Below the pieces are notes generated by a model. That model was not told the DNA's origin and searched no databases. It saw nothing but the letters and a program-made list of their open reading frames with translations. Positions 18,193-25,422 of a DNA stretch of 64,000 nucleotides are shown in pieces. Location: assembly GCA_001564055.1 (NCBI GenBank), contig LKNB01000002.1, positions 62,001 to 126,000 of the forward strand. Reading direction: 5' to 3'. Both the position numbers and the translations under genes were made by a program. Source of the stretch: Rhodothermaceae bacterium Tc-Br11_B2g6_7. Lineage in GTDB: Bacteria; Bacteroidota; Rhodothermia; Rhodothermales; Salinibacteraceae. Each line of letters starts with the position of its first letter. Position 1 is the first letter of the stretch.

Positions 18193-20617
18193 TTTGTCTG
18201 CCCTCCGCGCCCGCGTCGAGAATGCTGCCAAAGTGCTTGGGCGCTGCTGGCCTTTGCAGTCCTACATCGCTGCTAACCCGCTGGCCGGGCTTGAAAAACT
18301 CCCGTTTGACGAAGCAGTCGCTGAGGGCCAAGCGCTCTACGGCGGGCGCGGGTATCCCAGCGTAGCGCAACTACGCGCGGCGTGGGACGCCGGAGCAATT
18401 AACGCCAACCATCTGGCCGATCGGCTGGAGGCCTATGGCTTTACGGAATCTCCAGCGCACCTTCTGGATCGGATGGAGGCTGCTACCCCACCCTCCGTGA
18501 ACCGATCAAACGATAGTCTGCTGAATCGTGTCATGGCGAAATGGCTGGCCGTGTTTGTGGACCAGGGACAAGCCACGTGGACTATGCCTCGTCGCCAAGA
18601 GGGCTTTTATGCCGCCTGGCGCGCCGTCGCACCATACGACACCACACTTGCCCATCGCGACTGCCTCCATGACCTTCCAGAGCGTCCCCTGGAGGCGTTA
18701 GCTGCGGCCCTGTCAGATGTTGAGCCATCGCAATGGGAGCGGGTCCTTCGGCATCACCTCACGGCCTTGCCCGGCTGGGCATCGTTTATCAAGTGGCGGT
18801 CGCAAGATCGGCACGACGCGTGGCAAGCCGCCCATCCCATTACGATGACGGGGTACCTTGCGGCGCGCCTGCACACGGCACGCGCTATCGGGCTACCGGT
18901 TGCTCCGGATGGCGTAGCCGAGGCGGCAGTGGGCGCTTCGCGTAATGGCCGCGACCGCCCCGCGATGGCGGCGCCCTGGTTGGAGGCCTGGGAAGCCACC
19001 TATCGCGAGCAGCTGCTACATGACGTGCAGGCGGCCGCCGCGACGATCCACACCGGGGCCGCGCCTGACCGGCCAAAGGCCCAGCTCGTGTTTTGCATCG
19101 ACGTCCGCTCGGAGGTGATCCGGCGGCATGTTGAGCAGGCGGGCCCGTATCAGACGTTCGGCTATGCGGGATTCTTCGGGCTGCCGATGCAGTTTCAGCC
19201 CTACGACAGCGACAACCGGATTACCGCGTGTCCACCTATCGTGGATCCGAAACACCGCATCCAGGAGGTATGCGGCGATCACCGGCCTGATGCTGCGGCT
19301 GCGCATGAGCGATGGGTAGCGCTTGGACGGGCATGGCAGCGGCTCATCAAATCGCTCAAGCACAACGTAGCTGCTGCTTTTGGCTTTGTAGAAGGCTCCG
19401 GCGGACTCTTCGGGGTGGCCATGGCTGCTCGGACGCTGATTCCTGGATGGCTCCGGACCCAGCATCAGGCGTGGGCGAAGCGCGTGCCTACGTCGGATAC
19501 CTTCTGTGATCTCTCCCTTGACCGCGCGCCCGCGGCCGACCATGCCGATGGATTGCCTGTGGGGCTGAGCGCCGAGGAGCGGTCGTATTACGCAGAGGCT
19601 GCCTTTCGCCTGATGGGATGGCAGCAGTTTGCCCCGGTGGTAGTCTTTACAGGGCATGGCAGCGAAACCGTCAATAATCCATACGCCTCAAGTCTGGACT
19701 GCGGCGCCTGTGCCGGGCATCCGGGCGGCCCCAACGCGCGAATCCTTGCGGCAATCTGTAACGACCCTGCCGTCCGCGAGGTGCTTTCCGAGCGCGGCAT
19801 CGTTATCCCCGAGGATACGGTATTTCTGGCGGCTGAGCATACCACCACCACCGATGCGGTGCGGCTCTTTCACCCGCCTACGCTAACCGAGCGGCAGGCC
19901 AAGATTGTAGACCAGCTTCGCCGGGACCTTCATACTGCTCGAGTCCAGGCTGCGGCCGAGCGTGCGCCGGCCCTCCAGGGGGCGCGCCGCAGCCATGCGG
20001 TAGCCGATACCGCGCGCCGTGCCGCCGACTGGGCAGAAACGCGCCCCGAGTGGGGGCTCTCCGGCAACGCCGCTTTCATTATGGCCCCACGAGCACTTAC
20101 CGCTGAGTTCTCATTGGACGGCCGCGCATTCCTGCATGCCTACAACTGGCAGACCGACGACCGAGGCACCGCGCTGGAAACAATCATGACAGGGCCCTTA
20201 GTCGTAGGCGAATGGATTAACATGCAGTACTATTTCTCGACGGTGGACAATGCCGTCTACGGCAGCGGTTCTAAAATCACGCAGAACGTGGTCGGAAACG
20301 TGGGGGTCTGGCAGGGGAACGGGGGGGACTTAATGACCGGGCTCCCGCTCCAGTCCCTGCAGGTTGATGATGCGACACCCTACCATCATCCGCTTCGGCT
20401 GTTGGCGGTAGTGTATGCGCCTCGAGCACGGGTCAGCCGGGTCATAGAGCGGAACGCCCAGCTCCGTTCGCTCTTCGACCATGAGTGGATGGCCCTCACC
20501 GTCCTGGATCCGGAGCACAGTAACAGGCGGTATGTGTACCAGCCGGGTGGCACGTGGGCAACGCCTTCTACTGAATCCCGGGACGATCAGGACACAGAGC
20601 CTGCCCTCGCGCTATAA
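18182..20617 (+). CDS. dabA: DabA (DUF2309), beta-carbonic-anhydrase-like subunit of the inorganic carbon pump
   Basis: An 811-residue peripheral membrane protein. The zinc-site pattern of DabA is intact: C305 and D307 in VFCIDVRSE, H492 in TGHGS, and C507 in DCGACAGHPGG. The H-to-C spacing of 15 and C-x-D spacing equal those described for Halothiobacillus DabA. In the known system DabA hydrates CO2 vectorially, with DabB supplying energy, so bicarbonate is trapped in the cytoplasm. It starts inside the end of dabB. The next two genes, a PII-like protein and a carbonic anhydrase, fit the same task. Confidence 0.96.
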   Translation: MPTDLSALRARVENAAKVLGRCWPLQSYIAANPLAGLEKLPFDEAVAEGQALYGGRGYPSVAQLRAAWDAGAINANHLADRLEAYGFTESPAHLLDRMEAATPPSVNRSNDSLLNRVMAKWLAVFVDQGQATWTMPRRQEGFYAAWRAVAPYDTTLAHRDCLHDLPERPLEALAAALSDVEPSQWERVLRHHLTALPGWASFIKWRSQDRHDAWQAAHPITMTGYLAARLHTARAIGLPVAPDGVAEAAVGASRNGRDRPAMAAPWLEAWEATYREQLLHDVQAAAATIHTGAAPDRPKAQLVFCIDVRSEVIRRHVEQAGPYQTFGYAGFFGLPMQFQPYDSDNRITACPPIVDPKHRIQEVCGDHRPDAAAAHERWVALGRAWQRLIKSLKHNVAAAFGFVEGSGGLFGVAMAARTLIPGWLRTQHQAWAKRVPTSDTFCDLSLDRAPAADHADGLPVGLSAEERSYYAEAAFRLMGWQQFAPVVVFTGHGSETVNNPYASSLDCGACAGHPGGPNARILAAICNDPAVREVLSERGIVIPEDTVFLAAEHTTTTDAVRLFHPPTLTERQAKIVDQLRRDLHTARVQAAAERAPALQGARRSHAVADTARRAADWAETRPEWGLSGNAAFIMAPRALTAEFSLDGRAFLHAYNWQTDDRGTALETIMTGPLVVGEWINMQYYFSTVDNAVYGSGSKITQNVVGNVGVWQGNGGDLMTGLPLQSLQVDDATPYHHPLRLLAVVYAPRARVSRVIERNAQLRSLFDHEWMALTVLDPEHSNRRYVYQPGGTWATPSTESRDDQDTEPALAL

Positions 20618-20661
20618 GATCCCGTATACCGCTACCGTTACACTGACAGAACCCTGGTGCC

Positions 20662-21033
20662 ATGAGTGATACGTCGCATAACATAGAGCACACGCTACAT
20701 CCGCTCAAAAAGATTGAGATCATCGTTAAGGGCAAGCGCGAACATTTCGTGCAAGACCTCTTGGAGAAATCCGGGGTGAGCGGATATACGATCCACCGAA
20801 ACGTGGCCGGCAAAGGAGCCAGTGGCTTCCACGAAGGTCATCTGTTATTCAATGATGAGGCCAGCCTGGTGATGTTTTTCGCCGTTAGTGACCAAAGCAA
20901 AATACAGGCGATCATCAACGGGCTATCGCCGCTGTTTGAAAGCAGCTCTGGTGTCATGTTTGTATCTGACACCAAGGTTGTTCGGCTGACAAAGTTCTTG
21001 AGCGCGGAAGGTCAGCAAGACGACGGCTCGTAG
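20662..21033 (+). CDS. PII-like signalling protein linked to carbon uptake
   Basis: A 123-residue protein with the ferredoxin-like PII fold: KKIEIIVKGKREHFVQDLLEKSGVSGYTI at the start and VMFVSDTKVVRLTKF at the end. The classic T-loop Tyr51 region is replaced by an N-V-A-G-K-G-A-S segment, as in carboxysome/DAB-associated PII-like proteins such as CPII, one of which binds bicarbonate and adenine nucleotides. It follows dabA by 44 bases, so an allosteric sensor or regulator of the pump is likely (inference). Confidence 0.87.
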   Translation: MSDTSHNIEHTLHPLKKIEIIVKGKREHFVQDLLEKSGVSGYTIHRNVAGKGASGFHEGHLLFNDEASLVMFFAVSDQSKIQAIINGLSPLFESSSGVMFVSDTKVVRLTKFLSAEGQQDDGS

Positions 21034-21133
21034 GCACACCGACGATGCGCGGGGCGCCGGCACGGAGGCGGATCATACCGTTGGCAGGGTCATACGACCT
21101 CATCCACACTACCTTCACATCTGGCGTGGATAC

Positions 21134-21775
21134 ATGCCCGATCGTTTGCTGCAGCGCAACCGGGAGTGGGCGGCAGGCCACACGCCAGGTTTTTTCGACA
21201 AGCTCACCGAGCGTCAGACGCCACGATTCCTATGGGTGAGCTGCTCCGATAGTCGTGTGCCTGCCAATGAAATTGTGGGTTGCGAACCCGGAGACCTCTT
21301 TGTACATCGCAACATCGCCAACCTCATCGACCATGGGGATCTTAACGCCCTTTCAGTGCTGCAGTATGCGGTAGACGTCTTAGCGGTACCGCACATTATC
21401 GTTTGTGGCCATTACCAGTGCGGTGGTGTGCGGGCAGCCATGGAGCACACCGACCACGGACTCATCGACAACTGGTTGCGGCCCATCAAGGATATCTACC
21501 ATCGCCATGCCGATGAACTGGAGGTCATGGATACTGAACAGGCCCGCTGGGATCGGCTCTGCGAACTGAATGTTCGAAAGCAGATCCGCGATGTAGCCTG
21601 CTCCACGATTGTCCAGAAGGCATGGCAGCGAGGGCATGAACTGACCATCCACGGGTGGATCTATCGGCTTGACGAGGGGCTGATTCGTGACATGGATGCG
21701 TCTATCGACGGACCGCAACAGGTGCCCGCGATCTATCGGTCGGGCCCCGCACGGGCGGTGGCCAAAAACAAGTAG
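21134..21775 (+). CDS. can: Beta-class carbonic anhydrase
   Basis: A 213-residue zinc enzyme interconverting CO2 and bicarbonate. Zinc ligands C37, H93 and C96 and the Asp39-Arg41 dyad (CSDSR, HYQCGG) are all present, with the same spacing as E. coli Can. There is no signal peptide, so it is cytoplasmic. Beside a bicarbonate-accumulating pump it would supply CO2 or bicarbonate to carboxylases. It is about 100 bases behind the PII-like gene and is probably the last gene of the unit. Confidence 0.96.
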   Translation: MPDRLLQRNREWAAGHTPGFFDKLTERQTPRFLWVSCSDSRVPANEIVGCEPGDLFVHRNIANLIDHGDLNALSVLQYAVDVLAVPHIIVCGHYQCGGVRAAMEHTDHGLIDNWLRPIKDIYHRHADELEVMDTEQARWDRLCELNVRKQIRDVACSTIVQKAWQRGHELTIHGWIYRLDEGLIRDMDASIDGPQQVPAIYRSGPARAVAKNK

Positions 21776-21846
21776 GAGCGCAATGGATGGACGATATGCA
21801 GGCAGGGGACCCGTGGTGCGGGCCCCGAGCAGTACAAGCTGATGAG

Positions 21847-22662
21847 TTATGAGTCCGGCGACTGATCAGATCTGAACACCGGCTCAAACTCTTGCAGCGA
21901 CATGCCCTTGGAGATGTCTTGGCCAGATGGGTCCCGCTCCAGCTCTAACTCATACGCTACGCGGTCGCTCCGGTAGTAGCGCTGCTGGTAGTAGATGATC
22001 TTATCGCCTGTGGCGAACGAGGTCCGCGCAATGCGCAGGACGGCGGTGCCTTCGGCTATGCGGAGGGGTTCAGCCACATCGCCTGGTGCGTCAACAGCTT
22101 CAATACGATAGCGCCCTCGTTCGACCTCAATGTCGTAGCTCGCCAGGACAGCGTAGATGGTCTCACGCTCCAGGTCATGGCCGCGCAGGAGTTGCGCGTA
22201 AAACACGGGCAGAAACGTCCGATCGAATGCAATGGGGGTGTCATCCGCCAGCCGCAGGCGGTCCAGGCGTTGCACCTTGTCCCCTGGTTCCAGCCCCAGC
22301 AGATTGGCCACACGTGGCGTGGCTGGCTCCAGCTCTTGCGCCAACACATCCGATCGGGCCTCGAGCCCGGCTTGGCGCATGTCCTGTGCGAAATCCGTCA
22401 GACGCACCAGGCCTTGCCTCACAGGAGGCGTTTGCACGAACGAACCCAGCCCTTGCCGCCGATAAATGTAGCCTTCGTTTTCGACGGTCTGTAACGCGCG
22501 CCGGACCGTCACCCGGCTAACACCAAACTGATCGCCTAAGGCGCTTTCTGATGGCAGCTGATCGCCCGGTTCGTATACGCCGGACTGGATTTGCTCTCGC
22601 AGCCAATCGCTAACCTGTTCATGACGCGGAGTATCGGGTTTGAGGGGGGGACCGGAAGGCAT
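21847..22662 (-). CDS. GntR-family (HutC subfamily, UTRA) transcriptional regulator
   Basis: A 271-residue regulator. Residues 12-80 form the winged helix (LREQIQSGVYEPGDQLPSESALGDQFGVSRVTVRRAL), and residues 95-250 form the UTRA ligand-binding domain. HutC-type proteins usually sense sugar phosphates, amino-acid derivatives or similar metabolites; the effector here is unknown. No metabolic operon adjoins it. It converges with the carbonic anhydrase gene. Candidate palindromes containing GTATAC lie in its own upstream region, consistent with autoregulation. Confidence 0.93.
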   Translation of the reverse strand: MPSGPPLKPDTPRHEQVSDWLREQIQSGVYEPGDQLPSESALGDQFGVSRVTVRRALQTVENEGYIYRRQGLGSFVQTPPVRQGLVRLTDFAQDMRQAGLEARSDVLAQELEPATPRVANLLGLEPGDKVQRLDRLRLADDTPIAFDRTFLPVFYAQLLRGHDLERETIYAVLASYDIEVERGRYRIEAVDAPGDVAEPLRIAEGTAVLRIARTSFATGDKIIYYQQRYYRSDRVAYELELERDPSGQDISKGMSLQEFEPVFRSDQSPDS

Positions 22663-22684
22663 GGGCCGGGGTGTAGAAGGCTAA

Positions 22685-22745
22685 TGTATACAAGAGGACG
22701 AACGCACAGTATAGGCACGGCGGCGGAGAGGTGCGAGCGGTATAC
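22685..22745. promoter_or_regulatory. Two GTATAC palindromes upstream of the GntR/HutC gene
   Basis: TGTATACA at 22685-22692 and GTATAC at 22740-22745 lie 54 bases apart, about five helical turns, in the spacer between the regulator and the divergent lipoprotein gene. Operators of HutC-type regulators are short palindromes rich in GT and AC, so these are candidates, but they do not match a specific consensus. Confidence 0.3.
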
Positions 22746-22830
22746 GCGCCGAGCGTATAGCCGCAAAGGCCAATGCCGAACCGCATACGGCAGCGAGCAT
22801 ATCATAGGTAGCTGCGACTTCAACTAACGC

Positions 22831-23460
22831 ATGATGACCAAACCCACCATTCCCATGTCGCTTCCCCTGCGCCTTTTCCTTGGATTGTTGAGTGCTTCGC
22901 TACTGCTTATCGGGTGTGCCACGGAGACCGCGGAGGAGCCCGACCGCGATGGGCCACCGATGGATGAACCGGGCGAGCCCATTGGGCAGATGGAGGCAGA
23001 AGCAACGGTCCCTCTCATTGACATCCCGAACGCTGTCATGCCGTTTGACGACTTGCTCATCGGCGGGCAGCCAACGCAGGACGACCTTCGTCGGGCGGCG
23101 GAGGAGGGCTACACCACGGTGGTGAACCTACGCCCTGATGACGAATTACCCGCATGGTATACACGCTCCTTCATTGAGGACGAACTCGGCCTGCGCTACC
23201 ACCGCATTCCGGTTGCCGGTGCCGATGATGTGACAGAAGAAAATGCAGAGGAGCTTGCCGCTATCGTTGACGATGCTGACATGTTTCCCGTCCTGATGCA
23301 TTGCAGCAGCGGGAACCGCGTGGGGGCCTTGTTTGCCGCTCGCGCATTTTACCTGGCGGGCGACGACCCCGAGCAGGCGCTTAGCGTAGGGCGCGCATCC
23401 GGGCTTACCGAGCTTGAGGAGCCCCTTCGCGAGCAATGGCACACCGACGACAATGAATAA
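22831..23460 (+). CDS. Lipoprotein of the protein-tyrosine-phosphatase-like (DSP-PTP) family
   Basis: A 209-residue protein with a lipoprotein signal (L-I-G-C, Cys29), a 35-residue acidic linker and a phosphatase-like domain (about residues 65-200). The P-loop is H157-C158-S-S-G-N-R163, one residue shorter than the canonical C-x5-R. GGQPTQDDLRRAAEEGYTTVVNLRP is typical of this DSP/DUF442-like subfamily. The substrate is unknown. It is divergent from the GntR regulator and lies upstream of a CBS protein on the same strand. Confidence 0.8.
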   Translation: MMTKPTIPMSLPLRLFLGLLSASLLLIGCATETAEEPDRDGPPMDEPGEPIGQMEAEATVPLIDIPNAVMPFDDLLIGGQPTQDDLRRAAEEGYTTVVNLRPDDELPAWYTRSFIEDELGLRYHRIPVAGADDVTEENAEELAAIVDDADMFPVLMHCSSGNRVGALFAARAFYLAGDDPEQALSVGRASGLTELEEPLREQWHTDDNE

Positions 23461-23508
23461 CGCTGGCACGTACGAACGCTTCTCTCTTCGACTTTCTACC
23501 CTTTTGCT

Positions 23509-23943
23509 ATGACGATTAACGACGTTCTAAAAACGAAAGGCACCGTGGTGTACACGGTCCAGTGCCAGCAACCCTTAGCCGTGGCCATTGAACGGTTGCA
23601 CGAGAAGGAAATTGGTGCGCTCGTGGTTTTGGGCGACAATGACGAAATCGCCGGTATCGTATCGGAGCGCGACGTGGTAGGTGCGCTCGCCATGAGAGGA
23701 CAGGCCGCACTTACTGAACCGCTGGAGCGGTGCGCAACAGAAGATGTTTACACGTGCGCTCCTTCCGATGACGTAAATACCGCTATGAACTGGATGACGC
23801 GGGAGCGCGTGCGGCACCTGCCGGTAGTGGAGGGTACGAAGTTATTGGGGATCGTAAGCATCGGCGACCTGGTCAAGCAGCGCATGCAAGCCATCAAAGA
23901 CGAAGCGAACGTGTTGCGGGACATGGTCATTGCTCAGCGGTGA
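23509..23943 (+). CDS. CBS-domain pair protein
   Basis: A 144-residue stand-alone protein made of two CBS motifs (roughly residues 12-65 and 75-130), with segments GALVVLGDNDEIAGIVSERDVV and RHLPVVEGTKLLGIVSIGDLVK. CBS pairs bind adenine nucleotides or S-adenosylmethionine and usually report energy state to a partner. No partner is adjacent. It might be cotranscribed with the phosphatase-like gene 48 bases upstream. Confidence 0.9.
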   Translation: MTINDVLKTKGTVVYTVQCQQPLAVAIERLHEKEIGALVVLGDNDEIAGIVSERDVVGALAMRGQAALTEPLERCATEDVYTCAPSDDVNTAMNWMTRERVRHLPVVEGTKLLGIVSIGDLVKQRMQAIKDEANVLRDMVIAQR

Positions 23944-23968
23944 GGCATCCTCACAGCGACGCGCCTTC

Positions 23969-24277
23969 TCACTCGTCCTCGACAGGAACCACTTGCCCCG
24001 TGGGCGTGATGCGTTCCCCTTCTCGTGGCTTGGTCGTCGGGAAACTTGAGAGCGGTACATCGGGGTTGCGGTCCTCGGGTACGTAGTGCACATGGTCCCC
24101 ATGCGGAATCGCGATGTAAGGCTCGCCGCCAAAGGGGTCGATGACATCGGTCATAGCATACGCGAGCAGGAGTAACACGACGATTACGGCAATCCAGCGC
24201 CGTTTGAACGAGCGTTCACCGCGATCCGGCGTGCCATCCGGGCGTGTGGCTTTAGGTGTGGAGGAGGGGGCCGTCAT
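23969..24277 (-). CDS. Small membrane protein with HGDHVH histidine-triad motif
   Basis: A 102-residue protein: a Pro/Arg-rich cytoplasmic start, one membrane helix (about residues 28-45), then an extracytoplasmic tail containing Y-I-A-I-P-H59-G-D-H62-V-H64-Y-V-P. The HxxHxH pattern and flanks resemble the zinc-binding histidine triad (HGDHYH) of streptococcal Pht surface proteins. No enzyme domain is visible. It lies about 70 bases after, and on the same strand as, a gene for a regulator with a zinc ribbon, so a metal-binding or metal-relay role is a reasonable inference. Confidence 0.75.
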   Translation of the reverse strand: MTAPSSTPKATRPDGTPDRGERSFKRRWIAVIVVLLLLAYAMTDVIDPFGGEPYIAIPHGDHVHYVPEDRNPDVPLSSFPTTKPREGERITPTGQVVPVEDE

Positions 24278-24346
24278 AATACCATTGCTGCTTCAGGGGC
24301 AGACGTCAAGAGAGGGGCTACGGATGCTGAGGCATAAGGCCTGCTG

Positions 24347-24682
24347 CTACACTAACTGCTCTTCTGCACATTGTGGACATTCCAGCCACTGTTCATTTGG
24401 AATGCGATCGAGGGCTTTGGGGCTGCGCCCGCGTTCAAACACGGGTCGGAAAAGGACGTCGCCCTCCTCGTGCACGGTGCTGCACGTATGGCACGCGGCC
24501 TCGTGGTCGATGCGTGTTGGCGAGTAGCCGGCTACCACCCAGCCATCATGCCCGATGTGGGTGGCCAGGCTCTCCAGGGCGGCGCGTACCGTCTGCGATT
24601 TGTTACCGCTGTAGTACGTCTTCGAAATATTTTCGAGCAGCTCGATCGTTGCCTCGTCGAGCGTGAAGTTAAGTCGTTTCAT
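24347..24682 (-). CDS. Ribbon-helix-helix regulator with C-terminal zinc ribbon
   Basis: A 111-residue protein. Residues 1-42 (KRLNFTLDEATIELLE...SQTVRAALESL) fit a MetJ/Arc ribbon-helix-helix DNA-binding domain. The C-terminal half has two Cys pairs, C64-x2-C67 and C102-x2-C105, plus nearby His residues (60, 65, 71), a probable zinc ribbon or metal sensor. It is divergent from the merC-like gene, and the spacer between them holds palindromes. I infer a metal-responsive repressor; I do not recognise a named family. Confidence 0.8.
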   Translation of the reverse strand: MKRLNFTLDEATIELLENISKTYYSGNKSQTVRAALESLATHIGHDGWVVAGYSPTRIDHEAACHTCSTVHEEGDVLFRPVFERGRSPKALDRIPNEQWLECPQCAEEQLV

Positions 24683-24783
24683 TCGTTTTGCTCCTAACGA
24701 GTGTTAATGGAGGGCGAATCGGGTGGGGGTCTCGTGCACAGCTACGCTGTCGCCTCCAAACACAGCTCCCTTGTGTCTGGCTA

Positions 24784-24804
24784 TGCGTATAATGTACACA
24801 CGCA
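24784..24804. promoter_or_regulatory. Imperfect 21-bp palindrome, candidate operator
   Basis: TGCGTATAATGT...ACGCA has complementary outer arms (TGCGT / ACGCA) and an inner TGTACACA resembling half of the perfect palindrome 150 bases away. It overlaps a TATAAT hexamer, so a bound regulator would cover a possible -10 element. Confidence 0.45.
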
Positions 24805-24937
24805 GGCGGAACCATAGTTTCCAAATATGACCTGCGTACAGCGCCCTGCGAGACGGATTCAAAACACCACCCCGGTAACAACGTTGCCAATTAAGCCACA
24901 TACAAACGTAGCCTTCAGCGCGCGTGGAACCTTGCAT

Positions 24938-24957
24938 GTGTGTATATATATACACAC
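24938..24957. promoter_or_regulatory. Perfect 20-bp palindrome upstream of the merC-like gene, candidate operator
   Basis: GTGTGTATAT followed immediately by its exact reverse complement ATATACACAC, 33 bases before the merC-like start codon. RHH proteins bind as dimers of dimers to such symmetric repeats. The size, symmetry and position suggest the operator of the divergently encoded RHH/zinc-ribbon protein, but binding is not shown. Confidence 0.65.
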
Positions 24958-24990
24958 GTAAGTTTATTTTCTATCTACCCGTATAGCGGT

Positions 24991-25422
24991 ATGTCGTCGA
25001 AATGTCCCACCTGCACTCCCTCCAAAGATGACGAAGGGGCCCATCCTTTTTGGGATCGCTTGGGTATCGGTCTTTCGCTGGCCTGCTTGATTCACTGCCT
25101 GACCCTTCCTGTTGTTGCGTCAGGGTTGGCCATCTGGGCAGCCGTAGACCTACACCTCTGGCTTGCCCTACTGATCGTCCCCATCGCCGGCGTCGTTGCG
25201 TGGAATGCACACCGGACGCACCGGCACCGGTGGGTGGGGCCCTTGCTCCTTTTAGGAAGCGCCTGCATCGTCGGAGCGATTCTGCTTGATCCGTTTGTAA
25301 GTGCCTGGACTGAAACGGCCGTTACGGCCATCGGCAGTGTCCTCGTAGTCGCGGGGCATTGGATTCACTACCGTGCCAGCCAGTCCGTACGCCGTACAAT
25401 GGCCGTGGGATCGGATGCTTGA
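24991..25422 (+). CDS. MerC-family membrane protein
   Basis: A 143-residue protein with four membrane helices. The first helix carries the MerC-type pair SLACLIHCLTLP (Cys and His-Cys), expected to bind a soft or transition metal. An N-terminal C-P-T-C adds a second candidate metal site. In mercury operons MerC imports Hg(II), but chromosomal homologues without merA, as here, are of unknown or possibly zinc-related function. The ATG at 24991 removes 17 codons that overlap the palindrome. The stop codon overlaps the start of the flavoprotein gene by 8 bases. Confidence 0.82.
   Translation: MSSKCPTCTPSKDDEGAHPFWDRLGIGLSLACLIHCLTLPVVASGLAIWAAVDLHLWLALLIVPIAGVVAWNAHRTHRHRWVGPLLLLGSACIVGAILLDPFVSAWTETAVTAIGSVLVVAGHWIHYRASQSVRRTMAVGSDA

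Larger units (their letters stand above)
24683..24990. promoter_or_regulatory. 308-base divergent control region between the RHH regulator and merC-like genes
   Basis: This spacer carries the promoters of two divergent operons. It is locally more AT-rich than its surroundings and holds one perfect 20-bp palindrome and one imperfect 21-bp palindrome with related half-sites (listed separately). A TATAAT hexamer at 24788-24793 sits inside the imperfect palindrome. I see no convincing small gene in it. Confidence 0.6.

Noticed and set aside
24940-24990. Longer merC-like protein starting within the palindrome
   Set aside because: The extra 17 codons overlap the palindrome and are not similar to MerC N-termini; the ATG at 24991 gives a family-like start.
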